From NCBI RefSeq assembly GCF_900112845.1, contig NZ_FONG01000006.1, positions 333,941 to 397,940 of the forward strand: a DNA stretch of 64,000 nucleotides. Direction: 5' to 3'. Under the pieces are notes generated by a model. That model saw nothing but the letters and a program-made list of their open reading frames with translations, was not told where the DNA came from and did not search any database. Shown piece by piece: positions 24,287 to 34,250 of the stretch (position 1 is its first letter; the number at the start of each line of letters is the position of its first letter). Origin of the DNA: Actinacidiphila alni. Its GTDB lineage: Bacteria > Actinomycetota > Actinomycetes > Streptomycetales > Streptomycetaceae. Position numbers and translations under genes: made by a program.

Positions 24287-25777
24287 TCAGACGCCGACCG
24301 GCGCCGTACGGGGCACGGTGAGCGTGACCTCCAGTCCGTGCGGCTCGCGCCGCCCGTAGGTGATGTCGCCGCCGCCCTGGCCGAGCAGGGCGCGGGCGAT
24401 GGACAGGCCGAGTCCCGAGCCGTGCACATTCTGGTGGCGGGCGCTGCGCCAGAAACGATCGCCGATCCTGGCGAGTTCCTCGTCCGTCAGGCCGGGGCCG
24501 CTGTCGGCGACGGTGATCGCGGCGCGTTTGCCGTCGGTGCCGACCCGCACGTGGACGGCCTCGCCGCTCGGCGTGAATTTGATGGCGTTGTCGATCACCG
24601 CGTCCAGGGCGCTGGACAGGGCGACGGCGTCGGCCCAGCCGATCACCTCGGGCACGGTGTCCGCGGACTCGCCACCTTCTTCGTAGGCGTCGGCGTCCTC
24701 GGCCGCACCATATGCGGCGAATTCCACGGTGATCCCCGCCCGGTCGGCGACCGGCCGCCACGCGTCGGCGCGGGTACGGGCCAGCGCCGCGAGGTCGGTG
24801 AGCGCCAGGTGGCTGCCGGCGCGCTCGGCGAGCGCCAGGCCCAGCAGATCGTCGAGCACCTGGGCGAGCCGGTGCCCCTCCTCCTTGACCGCCAGCGCCT
24901 CGGTGTGGCCGTCGGGCAGTTCCAGGCCGAGGAGTTCGATCCGCAGCAGCAGGGCGGCCAGCGGATTGCGCAACTGGTGCGAGGCGTCCGCGACGAAGGC
25001 CCGCTGCTGGTCGAGCACTTCCTCGACATTGTCGGCCATTTCGTTGAACGACCGCACCAGGCGGCGCAGTTCCGGGGGGCCGCCGGCCGTGCCGACCCGG
25101 GACTTCATCCGGCCGGTGGCGATGTCGTGTGCGACCCGGTCGAGCCGGGCGACCGGCAGCAGCACCCAGGCGGTCAGCCGTACCGCGCACAGGACGGCGA
25201 TGGCCATCGCCGCCAGTTCCCCCGCCGCCAGTAGCAGCCAGCCGTGCAGGATGCGCGAGCGCAGGGCGCCGGTCGGCGAGTCGGTGACCACGACGGCGAC
25301 CACGTCACCGTCCCTGACGATCGGCGAGGCGATGGCGAGCTTGCGGTGCTGCCACGGCCACACCTGGCGGGGGTCGTGGGTGCGGCGGCCGAGCAGCGCC
25401 GAGTTGTAGGCGTCGTAGAGCTCGCCGGTGTCCGGCACCTGCCAGTCCCCCGGCGCCGAGGCCATCGCGGTGCGGTCGCGGTAGAAGACACCGGCGTCGA
25501 TGCCGTACAGGTCCTTGTAGCGGGCGAGTTCCGTGCGCAATGTGTGCAGCCGTTCGTCGTCCGCGCTGTCCTCGGCGGACTTGTCGTCGCGCGAGGTCTG
25601 CTCGTCCCTGGCCGTCACATATTGGGCGAGGGCGGCGAAACGCGTGGTGTCGTCGATCCGGTCGACCACGACGCGCTGCTGCTGGGACGCGGCCTGGCTG
25701 GCGGCCAGCGGGAAGCCGAGGGCCAGCAGGACGCCCGCCATCAGCACGATGAGCAGCGGGAGCAGACGGGTGCGCAA
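24287..25777 (-). CDS. Sensor histidine kinase
   Basis: 496 residues; the apparent start is a TTG at 25777. One TM segment at the N-terminus, an extracytoplasmic domain of ~150 residues, a second TM ([20 protein letters not shown]), HAMP, then the kinase core: H-box [14 protein letters not shown]-box DNAIKF, G1 ADSGPGL and G2 [10 protein letters not shown]. Signals to the response regulator whose gene ends 18 bp upstream. From memory this pair corresponds to SCO5784/SCO5785 of S. coelicolor, reported to affect the switch to secondary metabolism. The input signal is unknown; the TAXI protein next door is a candidate. Confidence 0.92.
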   Translation of the reverse strand: MRTRLLPLLIVLMAGVLLALGFPLAASQAASQQQRVVVDRIDDTTRFAALAQYVTARDEQTSRDDKSAEDSADDERLHTLRTELARYKDLYGIDAGVFYRDRTAMASAPGDWQVPDTGELYDAYNSALLGRRTHDPRQVWPWQHRKLAIASPIVRDGDVVAVVVTDSPTGALRSRILHGWLLLAAGELAAMAIAVLCAVRLTAWVLLPVARLDRVAHDIATGRMKSRVGTAGGPPELRRLVRSFNEMADNVEEVLDQQRAFVADASHQLRNPLAALLLRIELLGLELPDGHTEALAVKEEGHRLAQVLDDLLGLALAERAGSHLALTDLAALARTRADAWRPVADRAGITVEFAAYGAAEDADAYEEGGESADTVPEVIGWADAVALSSALDAVIDNAIKFTPSGEAVHVRVGTDGKRAAITVADSGPGLTDEELARIGDRFWRSARHQNVHGSGLGLSIARALLGQGGGDITYGRREPHGLEVTLTVPRTAPVGV

Positions 25778-25795
25778 GGTGACGGCCTCGGCGGG

Positions 25796-26554
25796 TCAGC
25801 CGACCGGGACGACGAGCCGGTAGCCGACTCCGCGCACCGTCTCGATCATGGCGGGCGTGCGCAGTTTGGAGCGCAGCGACGCCACATGGACTTCGAGGGT
25901 GCGGCCCGTGCCCTCCCAGGCGGTGCGCCACACCTCGCTGATGATCTGTTCCCTGCGGAAGACGACACCGGGCCGCTTGGCGAGCAGCGACAGCAGGTCG
26001 AATTCCTTGCGGGTGAGGGCGATCAGCGCGCCCTCCACGGTGACGCGGCGCGTGGACAGCTCGATGGTGACCGGGCCGAGCAGCAGCTTGGCGTTCTCCT
26101 GCGGTCCAGGACCGCCGCGCGGGCTCTGCTCGGCGCCGGTGACGTCGGCTCCGCCGGTGGGCTGCCCGGGGGCGCCCTGCGGGCGCAGCGGCGGGCGGCG
26201 GCTCACCGCGTGGATCCGCGCCAGCAGCTCACCCGTGTCGTACGGCTTGACCACGTAGTCGTCCGCGCCCAGGTTGAGGCCGTGGATCCGGGAGCGTACG
26301 TCGGCCCGCGCGGTCACCATGATCACGGGTGTCGCGGTGCGCCGCCGGATCCGGCTGCACACCTCGAAGCCGTCCTGGTCGGGCAGGCCGAGGTCGAGCA
26401 GGACGCAGTCGTACGCGGGTCCCTCGCCGGGCAGCAGCGCCTGGATCGCCTCCTCGCCGCTGCGGGCGTGCCGCACGTCGAAGCCGTGCTTGCCCAGGAC
26501 CGCGGAGAGGGCGGCGGCGACACGGTCGTCGTCTTCCACGAGGAGCAGTCGCAC
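25796..26554 (-). CDS. OmpR/PhoB-family response regulator
   Basis: 252 residues from the GTG at 26554 with AGGGAGG at ideal spacing. Receiver domain: VEDDD acidic pocket, phospho-Asp in CVLLDLGLPDQDG, and Lys in YVVKPYDTGEL. A ~45-residue Gly/Pro-rich linker leads to a winged-helix effector (LTRKEFDLLSLLAKRPG, VHVASLRSKLR). It would bind DNA as a dimer when phosphorylated. First gene of the two-component operon; the 295-bp region upstream is shared with the divergent monooxygenase gene. Confidence 0.94.
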   Translation of the reverse strand: MRLLLVEDDDRVAAALSAVLGKHGFDVRHARSGEEAIQALLPGEGPAYDCVLLDLGLPDQDGFEVCSRIRRRTATPVIMVTARADVRSRIHGLNLGADDYVVKPYDTGELLARIHAVSRRPPLRPQGAPGQPTGGADVTGAEQSPRGGPGPQENAKLLLGPVTIELSTRRVTVEGALIALTRKEFDLLSLLAKRPGVVFRREQIISEVWRTAWEGTGRTLEVHVASLRSKLRTPAMIETVRGVGYRLVVPVG

Positions 26555-26784
26555 GGTCAACCTCCCTGTTCATCCGGTATTACGGTCATTCGGGCCGATC
26601 TGACGGGTGTGTGATAGCGGTGCCTGTGCACGGAATCCACGCCGATCGGTACGGGGTGCGTCAAGGGGCTACCGGCCCGCGCGGCGGACCGTTACCGACC
26701 CGGTACGCATCGGGGTGTCCGCAGGCGCGCACGGAGCACGTGGGGCGCGCGGACCGGCGCACCGCGCCGAGGGCCGACCGTCGC

Positions 26785-26814
26785 TTGACGTGGGCAGGCG
26801 CAGTGGGTTGCATA
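26785..26814 (+). promoter_or_regulatory. Candidate promoter of the FAD monooxygenase gene
   Basis: TTGACG at 26785-26790 is a good -35. An 18-bp spacer would place TGCATA at 26809-26814 as a weak -10. The ATG follows 36 bp downstream. The rest of this 295-bp divergent gap (26555-26849) shows no further element I can name. Confidence 0.35.
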
Positions 26815-26849
26815 CGCTTTGTGACCGCACTTCTTCCGGGGACCTGTTC

Positions 26850-28562
26850 ATGGACCCGGTGATCGTCGCGGGGGCGGGCCCCGTGGGCCTGACCCTCGCT
26901 CTCGCACTGGCCCGCCGCGACGTCCCCGTCATCGTCCTCGACGAGGCGGAGGCGTTCGCCGACTCCGATGAGCTGCGGAGCCCGCGCACCGCGGTCCTCG
27001 GCCCCGACACGGTCGCACTCGTCGAACGGCTCGGCTACGAGGGCATCCGCCGGGACGGCGCCTCCTGGTCGGCCTGGCGGACGGTGCGCCGCCGCGCGGA
27101 AGTGCTGCGGGTCGACTTCGGGCCGCGTGACGCCCCCCTGCACATCGCGCAGCACCGGCTGGAACGCGGCCTGCGCGAGGCCCTGCTCGCCTGCGGGTCG
27201 GTGCGGATCGTGGCGGGCGTGCGGGTGGACGCCTTCGAGCAGGACGGGCCCGGGGTCACCGTGCACACCCGAGGGGCGCACGACACCTGGTGGCGCGGCA
27301 GCTTCCTGGTCGGCTGCGACGGTCCGCGCTCGACGGTCCGCAAGCTGGCGGGCGTCCGCTTCCCCGGCCGTACGGCGGTGGACCGGCACGCGGTGGCGGT
27401 GATCCGTGCCGAACTCCCGGAGCCGGGCGTGGCGTTGCTGCACCGCGACCCGCCGGGCGCTCCTGCGGGTCAGGAAGTGACGGGCCGGCCGCTGCCGGAC
27501 GGCTTGTGGCGGCTGGACTGGCTGCTGCCGCCGCAGGGGCGGCTGCTCACCTCCGACGCCCTGGTGGAGCGGCTGCGTTCCACGCTCACCGCGTGGTGCG
27601 GCAGCGTCGTCCCGTACGAACTGGTCGGCTCGGCCGACTATCCGGTGCACCAGCGGCTGGCCAGGCGCTGGCGCAGGGGGCGGGTCTTCCTCGCGGGGGA
27701 CGCCGCACATCTGATGGGCGCGCTGGGGGCGCAGAGCGTCGAGGAGGGGCTGCGGGACGCGGAGAATCTGTCCTGGAAGCTCTCGCTGGCCTGGCACGAC
27801 GGCGCGTCGAGAATACTGCTGAACAGCTATGAGGCGGAGCGGCGCGGCGCGGTCGGGGCGCGGCTGCGCGCCACCGATCAGGCCCTTCCGCTGCTGCGGG
27901 CCAACAGCGCGTGGCAGACGGTGCGGCACGCGGTGCTGTCGGGCTCGGCCCGCGGACAGGCGGAGCTGCTGACCGACAGCCATCTGGGCCGGGGGTCGGT
28001 CGCCGCGTCCGCGGTCTACGGGCGTTCGCCGCTGGCACTGCCGGCGCCGCGGTCGGGCGGGGGGAAGTCCGGGCCCTCGCCGCTGGTCGCCGGGTGCGAC
28101 ACCCCGCCGGGCGGGGTGGTGACCGATGTGCCGGTGACCGCCCTCGACGGCACTGTCGGCCGGCTGCGGGACCGGCTCGGGCGGGGGCTGATCGTGGTGC
28201 TCGTCGCCCCGGGCACCGGGGTGTGGGACAGCCGCCACTGGCTGACCGCCGGGCTGATGCCCCGGCTGGCGTCGGCGGTCGCGGCGCTGCCGACTCGCGC
28301 CGAACTGGTCGTCACCGAGACCTATCCCGGGGCGACCGCGCACAGCGTGCTGCTGGTACGGCCGGACGGCCGGCTGGTGACGGCGATGGTGGGCTGCCGC
28401 CCGGCGGAGCTGTATTCGTACGCCGATCTGGCCCGCGGCGGTCCGCCCGTGCCGGTCGGCAGCGACGGCGAGGAGCCGGGGGCGGACGACGGCGACGAGG
28501 GCGGTCACGGCGGCGGGCCGGGCGGCGCGGCGGGCACCCGGGTCAGCGGGCACACGCGCTGA
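26850..28562 (+). CDS. FAD-dependent aromatic-ring-type monooxygenase
   Basis: 570 residues from the ATG at 26850. Class A flavoprotein monooxygenase: VIVAGAGPVGLTLALALARR dinucleotide fold at the N-terminus, SFLVGCDGPRSTVRK (DG motif) near 155, and RVFLAGDAAHLMGALGAQSV (GD motif) near 285. A C-terminal thioredoxin-like domain, about 430-540, is typical of the RdmE/MhpA type and has no CxxC. The last ~30 residues are Gly/Asp-rich. Likely hydroxylates an aromatic or polyketide-like substrate with NAD(P)H. It stands alone, with no biosynthetic neighbours, so the substrate cannot be inferred. Confidence 0.88.
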   Translation: MDPVIVAGAGPVGLTLALALARRDVPVIVLDEAEAFADSDELRSPRTAVLGPDTVALVERLGYEGIRRDGASWSAWRTVRRRAEVLRVDFGPRDAPLHIAQHRLERGLREALLACGSVRIVAGVRVDAFEQDGPGVTVHTRGAHDTWWRGSFLVGCDGPRSTVRKLAGVRFPGRTAVDRHAVAVIRAELPEPGVALLHRDPPGAPAGQEVTGRPLPDGLWRLDWLLPPQGRLLTSDALVERLRSTLTAWCGSVVPYELVGSADYPVHQRLARRWRRGRVFLAGDAAHLMGALGAQSVEEGLRDAENLSWKLSLAWHDGASRILLNSYEAERRGAVGARLRATDQALPLLRANSAWQTVRHAVLSGSARGQAELLTDSHLGRGSVAASAVYGRSPLALPAPRSGGGKSGPSPLVAGCDTPPGGVVTDVPVTALDGTVGRLRDRLGRGLIVVLVAPGTGVWDSRHWLTAGLMPRLASAVAALPTRAELVVTETYPGATAHSVLLVRPDGRLVTAMVGCRPAELYSYADLARGGPPVPVGSDGEEPGADDGDEGGHGGGPGGAAGTRVSGHTR

Positions 28563-28638
28563 GAGGCGTCCCGGGAGCGCGGGTGCGGGCGGATGTGTCC
28601 CGCCCGCGCTTTCCGGCGCCGGGTGCCGGGCCTCCCCG

Positions 28639-28661
28639 CCGGGGCGCCGCCGGCGCCCCGG
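28639..28661. terminator. Terminator hairpin between the monooxygenase gene and recX
   Basis: Perfect 10-bp stem CCGGGGCGCC / GGCGCCCCGG with a 3-nt loop directly abutting the recX stop codon. A second, bulged hairpin (gcgcgggtgcggg / cccgcccgcgc) lies just upstream near 28576-28608 and may serve the plus-strand gene. Confidence 0.7.
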
Positions 28662-29225
28662 TCAGTCCCACGGCTCGTCCCCGGAATCCGCTTCCTGGCC
28701 CTCCGCGGTGAGAGCGTCGCGCACAACACGCAGGGCCAGGCCCTCGGAGTAGCCCTTGCGGGCGAGCATGCCCGCGAGGCGGCGGATCCGCTTGTCGCGG
28801 TCCAGCCCGCGCGTGCCTGGCAGCCGGCGGGCGACCAGTTCGCGGGCGGTCTGCTCCTCCTGGTCGTGGTCGAGCAGCCCGACCGCCTCGTTCACCAACT
28901 CCGCGTCGACCCCGCGGTGGCGCAACTCCTGTGCGAGGGCACGGCGGGCGAGGCCCCGGCCGCGGTGCCGGGACTCCACCCAGGAGTTGGCGAACGCCTG
29001 GTCGTCGATCAGCCCGACGTCCTGGAAGCGCTCCAGGACGTGCTCGGCGACCTCGTCCGGGATCTCGCGCTTGCGCATGGCGTCGGCGAGCTGCTTGCGG
29101 GTGCGGGGCGTCCCGGTGAGCAGGCGCAGGCACAGCGCCCGCGCCTGCTCCTCGGGACTGAGCGGCGGCTCTCGCGAGGCCCTCGACTCGGAAGAGCCGC
29201 CGCGTTCTGTGGACCTGCGCGCCAC
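28662..29225 (-). CDS. recX: RecA regulator RecX
   Basis: 187 residues from a GTG at 29225 that begins two bases... past the recA coding end region (recA stop 29232-29230), so the two genes are separated by only 4 bp and must be translationally close. All-alpha RecX repeats: LCLRLLTGTPRTRKQLADAM, VLERFQDVGLIDDQAFANSW, RGLARRALAQELRHRGVD and RKGYSEGLALRVVRDAL. It restrains RecA filament growth. A longer Arg/Pro-rich N-terminal reading is only recA sequence in another frame and is rejected. Confidence 0.93.
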   Translation of the reverse strand: MARRSTERGGSSESRASREPPLSPEEQARALCLRLLTGTPRTRKQLADAMRKREIPDEVAEHVLERFQDVGLIDDQAFANSWVESRHRGRGLARRALAQELRHRGVDAELVNEAVGLLDHDQEEQTARELVARRLPGTRGLDRDKRIRRLAGMLARKGYSEGLALRVVRDALTAEGQEADSGDEPWD

Positions 29226-29229
29226 GGCG

Positions 29230-30360
<1,131 letters not shown>

Positions 30361-30511
30361 GGGCTCCACCCGGGATGTCTGGTTCGATCGCTTCACGTCC
30401 ACGACGCTAGCGCCTGGCACTGACAACGCGCCCGGCCGTCGCCCCGTGCTGTGGATAACTCCGGCGGAAACGTACGTCGTCGCCACGGAAATCCACCCCG
30501 CACAAGCCATA

Positions 30512-30538
30512 TGAATGGATGTTCGATTTTCGTGTCAA
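30512..30538 (-). promoter_or_regulatory. recA promoter with degenerate SOS box
   Basis: On the minus strand TTGACA (30538-30533) is a perfect -35. CGAACATCCATTCA (30525-30512) lies just downstream, with a complete left LexA half-site and a weakened right half (ATTCA for GTTYG). A -10 such as TTCATAT overlaps its end. A GAACATCCATTC box ahead of recA is, from memory, described in S. lividans. The leader to the ATG would be ~140 nt. Confidence 0.75.
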
Positions 30539-30566
30539 GCGACCCGCCGGGGCGCGCGGCCGGTTG

Positions 30567-31670
30567 TCAGACCAGCCGGGAGTCCGTCACGTCGTAGCGG
30601 CGCACGTAGGCCGCGAGGAATCCCTGGAGGGTGGCGGTCGCCGGGATCGCGATGAGGGCGCCGACCGCGCCCAGCAGCGCCGTGCCCGCGATGACCGAGC
30701 CGAAGGCGACCGCCGGATGGATGTCGACGGTGCGCGCGGTGATCCGCGGCTGGAGCATGTAGTTCTCGAACTGCTGGTAGACCACGACGAAGCACAGCAC
30801 CCACAGCGCGTCCCACGGGTCCTCGGCGAAGGCGATCAGCACCGGCAGCGCGCCCGCCAGATAGGTGCCGACGGTCGGGATGAACTGCGAGACCAGCCCC
30901 ACCCAGACGGCCAGCGCGGGCGCGTACGGCACACCGAGCACCTGGAGCAGGACGTAGTGCGCGATGCCGGAGATCAGCGCCATCAGGGCCCGCGAGTAGA
31001 GGTATCCGCCGGTCTTGGCGACCGCGATCTCCCAGGCGCGCAGCACTTCCGCCTGGTGGGCGGGCGGCAGCACCGAGCAGAGCGCGCGGCGCAGCCGCGG
31101 TCCGTCGGCGGCGAAGTAGAAGGTGAACAGCAGCACGGTGAAGAGCTGGAAGACCGTGCCGATGACGGTGGCGGACAGCCCCCACACGCTGCTCGCGCCG
31201 TTCGCCAGATAGGTGCGCGCCCAGTCGGAGTGCAGGACGTTGTCGCGGAGATTGTCGGTTTCGAGCTTGGTGTGGAAGTGGTCGTTCAGCCAGACGACGA
31301 CGTCGTCCACGTAGTTCGGGAAGTCGCGCACGATGGTGCGGATCTGGTCGATGAGCAGCGAGCCGAGGGCCAGCAGGAAGAGCCCGGCGGCGGCCAGGAC
31401 CACGATGATCACCACGCCGGTGGCCAGGCCGCGGCGGACCCGGCGCCTGGCCATCCAGTCGACGGCGGGCTCGATGGCCAGCGCGCAGAAGAACGAGATC
31501 AGGATGTTGACCAGCAGGCCGACGAGCCGGTCGAAGACCCAGTGCGCGAACTGGTAGCAGGCGACCAGGGCCAGGGTGAGGACCAGCGCGCGCGGGAGCC
31601 AGCGCGGCATCCGGGCCCGGGAGGGCGGCGGGGGCGCGGCCGGTGCTGGGGTGTCGTCGGTTCCTGCCAC
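30567..31670 (-). CDS. AI-2E family transporter (PerM-type membrane protein)
   Basis: 367 residues; GTG start at 31670. About eight hydrophobic segments in the AI-2E/PerM pattern: paired N-terminal TM helices, a long soluble loop (residues ~110-170), then LFTVLLFTFYFAADGPRLRR, the signature-like VSQFIPTVGTYLAGALPVLIA region and C-terminal helices. Members export or exchange small solutes, including Na+/H+ in some cases; AI-2 transport should not be assumed. Upstream of recA on the same strand; three TATTGGT repeats precede it. Confidence 0.88.
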   Translation of the reverse strand: MAGTDDTPAPAAPPPPSRARMPRWLPRALVLTLALVACYQFAHWVFDRLVGLLVNILISFFCALAIEPAVDWMARRRVRRGLATGVVIIVVLAAAGLFLLALGSLLIDQIRTIVRDFPNYVDDVVVWLNDHFHTKLETDNLRDNVLHSDWARTYLANGASSVWGLSATVIGTVFQLFTVLLFTFYFAADGPRLRRALCSVLPPAHQAEVLRAWEIAVAKTGGYLYSRALMALISGIAHYVLLQVLGVPYAPALAVWVGLVSQFIPTVGTYLAGALPVLIAFAEDPWDALWVLCFVVVYQQFENYMLQPRITARTVDIHPAVAFGSVIAGTALLGAVGALIAIPATATLQGFLAAYVRRYDVTDSRLV

Positions 31671-31741
31671 GGGCCAAGTCTGACCTTTTGCGGCGCGAAG
31701 TCCCGGTATCCACCCGTTCGCGGGCCCGGCGGCGGTCGCCC

Positions 31742-31791
31742 TATTGGTTCAGTGCCCGCCCTGTTGGTCGGCGCCTGCCCGCGTATTGGTC
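31742..31791. repeat. Three spaced TRTTGGTY repeats upstream of the AI-2E gene
   Basis: TATTGGTT (31742-31749), TGTTGGTC (31762-31769) and TATTGGTC (31784-31791), each preceded at a few bases by GCCC, with start-to-start distances of 20 and 22 bp. They lie between the DUF3046 gene and the AI-2E gene, about 72-121 bp upstream of its start. Spacing near two helical turns would suit a regulator, but none is known to me. Confidence 0.45.
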
Positions 31792-31984
31792 AGCGGTTGG
31801 CGGCGGGCACGTCCATCGCGGTGCACACCGCGCGCCAGACGTCCTTGGCCTCCCAGCCCTCGTCCAGCGCCTGGAGCACCGTACGGCCGCCCAGTTCGGC
31901 CATCACATAGTCACGTGCGAAGGAGTCCGCGTAGGAGTCGCCGAAATGCGCGCGCATCCGCTCCCAGAAAATCGTCAACCGCAT
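31790..31984 (-). CDS. DUF3046 small protein
   Basis: 64 residues, the standard DUF3046 length; MRLTIFWERMRAHFG and the following ALDEGWEAKDVWRAVC are characteristic of the family. DUF3046 genes sit next to recA across Actinobacteria (Rv2738c in M. tuberculosis, from memory). Function unknown. ATG at 31984. Confidence 0.9.
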   Translation of the reverse strand: MRLTIFWERMRAHFGDSYADSFARDYVMAELGGRTVLQALDEGWEAKDVWRAVCTAMDVPAANR

Positions 31985-32084
31985 GACCGCCAGTATCCCG
32001 CGCCGGCGGGCACACCGTCACACAGCCGGGTGGCTCCCGGGCGCGGCCGTTTGCAGGCGGCCGGGCACGCCCTAGGGTGCGCGC

Positions 32085-32987
32085 ATGCCAGCAACCACGC
32101 TAGGTCGTGCCGAACAATTCGTGTGGCTCACCGCCAGGGTGCTCGAACAGCGCAGATTCGCCTTCCACTTCCTCGACGGCGGCGGCGACCCCGTCGAGAC
32201 CGCGCTCGACGCGTACCGCAACGACGACGGCGGTTACGGGCACGCGCTGGAACCCGATCTGCGCGGCCCGGTGAGCCAGCCGCTCCATGTGGCGTACGCG
32301 CTGCGGGTGCTGGACGAGATCGACCGGTGCAGGGGTGCACGGGCCGAGCGCGTCTGCCGCTATCTGTCGGCGCATTCGACGCCGGAGGGCGCGCTGCCCG
32401 CGGTCGACGCCTCCTTGCGCGGCTATCCGTACGCGCCCTGGATGCCGGTTTCCGACGATCCGCCGGGCGATCTGCTCGCCACCGGCCCCGTGGTGGGGCT
32501 GTTGCGCCGCAATGAGGTGTGGCACGCGTGGCTGTTCCGGTCGACGGACTTCTGCTGGGCGGCGATCGACGCCATGGAGCGGACGCACCCTTATGAAGTG
32601 CTGGCCGCGCTGGCGTTCCTGGCGTCCGCGCAGGACCGGGCGCGGGCACGGGCCGCGGTGGAGCGGCTCGGGAGGCTGGTGCGCGAGCAGCAGCTGGTGC
32701 TGCTGGAGCCGGAGCGCGCGGAAAAGGCCGCGGTGCCCGAGGGATACGCGCCGGGCGAGCACCATTACGCGCACGACTTCGCGCCGTCCCCGGACTCGGC
32801 CGCCAGGGCGTGGTTCACGGACGCGGAGCTGGAGCGGTCGCTCGACCATCTGGCGGCGCAGCAGACCGACGACGGCGGCTGGCCGGTCACCTGGCGCGAA
32901 TGGGCGCCGGGCACCGCGCTGGAGGGGCGGCCCATGGTGACGATCGAGGCGCTGCGGACGCTGCGCGCGTACGGGCGGGCGGTCTGA
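32085..32987 (+). CDS. Alpha/alpha-toroid (prenyltransferase/squalene-cyclase-like) protein
   Basis: 300 residues, ATG at 32085. Repeats of the terpenoid-cyclase toroid type are visible: YRNDDGGYGHALEPDLRG near the start and QQTDDGGWPVTWREWAPGT near the end, with QW-like DGG(Y/W) cores. It lacks the DxDD motif of squalene-hopene cyclases and a signal peptide, so cyclase activity is not predicted. Hypothetical protein, divergent from DUF3046 and convergent with azlD (9-bp gap). Confidence 0.8.
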   Translation: MPATTLGRAEQFVWLTARVLEQRRFAFHFLDGGGDPVETALDAYRNDDGGYGHALEPDLRGPVSQPLHVAYALRVLDEIDRCRGARAERVCRYLSAHSTPEGALPAVDASLRGYPYAPWMPVSDDPPGDLLATGPVVGLLRRNEVWHAWLFRSTDFCWAAIDAMERTHPYEVLAALAFLASAQDRARARAAVERLGRLVREQQLVLLEPERAEKAAVPEGYAPGEHHYAHDFAPSPDSAARAWFTDAELERSLDHLAAQQTDDGGWPVTWREWAPGTALEGRPMVTIEALRTLRAYGRAV

Positions 32988-32996
32988 GACCTCGGG

Positions 32997-33323
32997 TCAC
33001 AAACCGGCCACCGCCCGCACGGCCGCCGTCACGACCACGGCCGCGGCGACCACGACGAGGAAGGGCGCGCGCAGCAGCAGGGCGACGGCCGCCGCCGCGA
33101 GCCCGGCCGAGCGCGCGTCCACGGCGAGCCGCAGCCCGGTCGTGCCGAAGGTCTGCAGTGCGGTGAGCGCCGCGAGGAGCGCGATCGGCACGAGCGCGGC
33201 GAGCCGTTTGACCAGGGGCCTTTCCAGCAGCCCGGCCGGCACGGAAAGGCCGAGGAGCTTCACCGCGTAGCAGCCGAGGGCGGTCACGACGACGGCGATC
33301 CAGGTGCTCGTTCCGCTGCTCAT
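32997..33323 (-). CDS. azlD: AzlD-family branched-chain amino acid exporter subunit
   Basis: 108 residues; ATG at 33323 overlaps the azlC stop by 4 bp (ATGA), indicating coupled translation. Three or four hydrophobic helices with the AzlD pattern: AVVVTALGCYAVKLLG, PIALLAALTALQTFG and PFLVVVAAAVVVTAAV. Acts with AzlC to export branched-chain amino acids or analogues. Confidence 0.88.
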   Translation of the reverse strand: MSSGTSTWIAVVVTALGCYAVKLLGLSVPAGLLERPLVKRLAALVPIALLAALTALQTFGTTGLRLAVDARSAGLAAAAVALLLRAPFLVVVAAAVVVTAAVRAVAGL

Positions 33324-34240
33324 CGCGCTGCCTCTCCATTTCGCCGGTGCGGCAGGGCGTCTTCTTCCTGCCGGGCCTGCCCTTGCTGGCCCTGCTCCTG
33401 CGGGGGCTGATCCCGCTGATCCCGTTCCCGCCGATGCCGTTCCCGCTGGTCCTGCTCCCGCTGGTCCGGTACGGCGCCGGGCGCGGCCTTGCGCGCGGGC
33501 CACGCGCGGCCGGTGGCCAGGACGAGTGGCGCGGCCAGGGCGGCGATCAGCACCGGGACGCCGGCGGGGAGCAGTGGCAGGCACACCAGGCCGAGCAGGA
33601 CGGCGAGCGCGGCCACCGAGCGTTCCGTGCGCCCCTTGACCATGGGGGCGAGCAGCGCCAGGAAGACGGCAGGCCCCGCCGCGTCCAGGCCCCAGGCGTT
33701 GGGATCGCCGAGCGCGGAGGCGCCCAGCGCCCCGACCAGGGTGGTCAGATTCCACAGCACATAGAGGCTGGCGCCGGTGACGGTGAAGCCCAGCCGGGCG
33801 GCGGCCCGGTCCTTCTGGGCCAGGGCGACCGCCGAGGTCTCGTCGATGACCCACTGCGCGGCCAGCGGACGTACCGCCGCGGGCAGCCGCAGAAGCTGCG
33901 ACAGCCGCAGGCCGTAGAAGGCGTTGCGGGTGCCGAGGAAGAAGGCCCCCGCTGCCGCCGCGAACGGGCCACCACCCGATCCGAGGGCGCTGACCAGGGC
34001 GAATTGCGAGGCTCCGGTGAACACCAGCAGGGACAGGGCGCAGGTCTGCCCGAGCCCGAGCCCGGCGCCGGCCGAGGTCACGCCGAAGGCGAAGCCGGAC
34101 AGCCCGACCGCGACGCCGACGCCGAGGGCGTCACGGACGACCTGGGCGCGCGGCGAGCGGGACGGCGCTCCCCCGGAGTCGGCGCCGGGCGCCGCGTCGG
34201 CGGGTCCTGAGGATTCGGTGGGTATCGGTGGTGCGCTCAC
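33320..34240 (-). CDS. azlC: AzlC-family branched-chain amino acid exporter subunit
   Basis: 306 residues; GTG at 34240. The AzlC core is residues ~35-240, with VGVAVGLSGFAFGVTSAGAG, FTGASQFALVSALGSG, FFLGTRNAFYGLRLSQLL and WVIDETSAVAL. An unusual ~55-residue hydrophilic tail of Gln/Arg/Glu/Asp repeats (DQREQDQRERHRRERDQRD) follows the last helix and is encoded by a repetitive tract near 33400-33480. The gene starts 10 bp past the AraC-type regulator, which likely controls it. Confidence 0.88.
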   Translation of the reverse strand: MSAPPIPTESSGPADAAPGADSGGAPSRSPRAQVVRDALGVGVAVGLSGFAFGVTSAGAGLGLGQTCALSLLVFTGASQFALVSALGSGGGPFAAAAGAFFLGTRNAFYGLRLSQLLRLPAAVRPLAAQWVIDETSAVALAQKDRAAARLGFTVTGASLYVLWNLTTLVGALGASALGDPNAWGLDAAGPAVFLALLAPMVKGRTERSVAALAVLLGLVCLPLLPAGVPVLIAALAAPLVLATGRAWPARKAAPGAVPDQREQDQRERHRRERDQRDQPPQEQGQQGQARQEEDALPHRRNGEAAR

Positions 34241-34250
34241 CCGGACGAGG

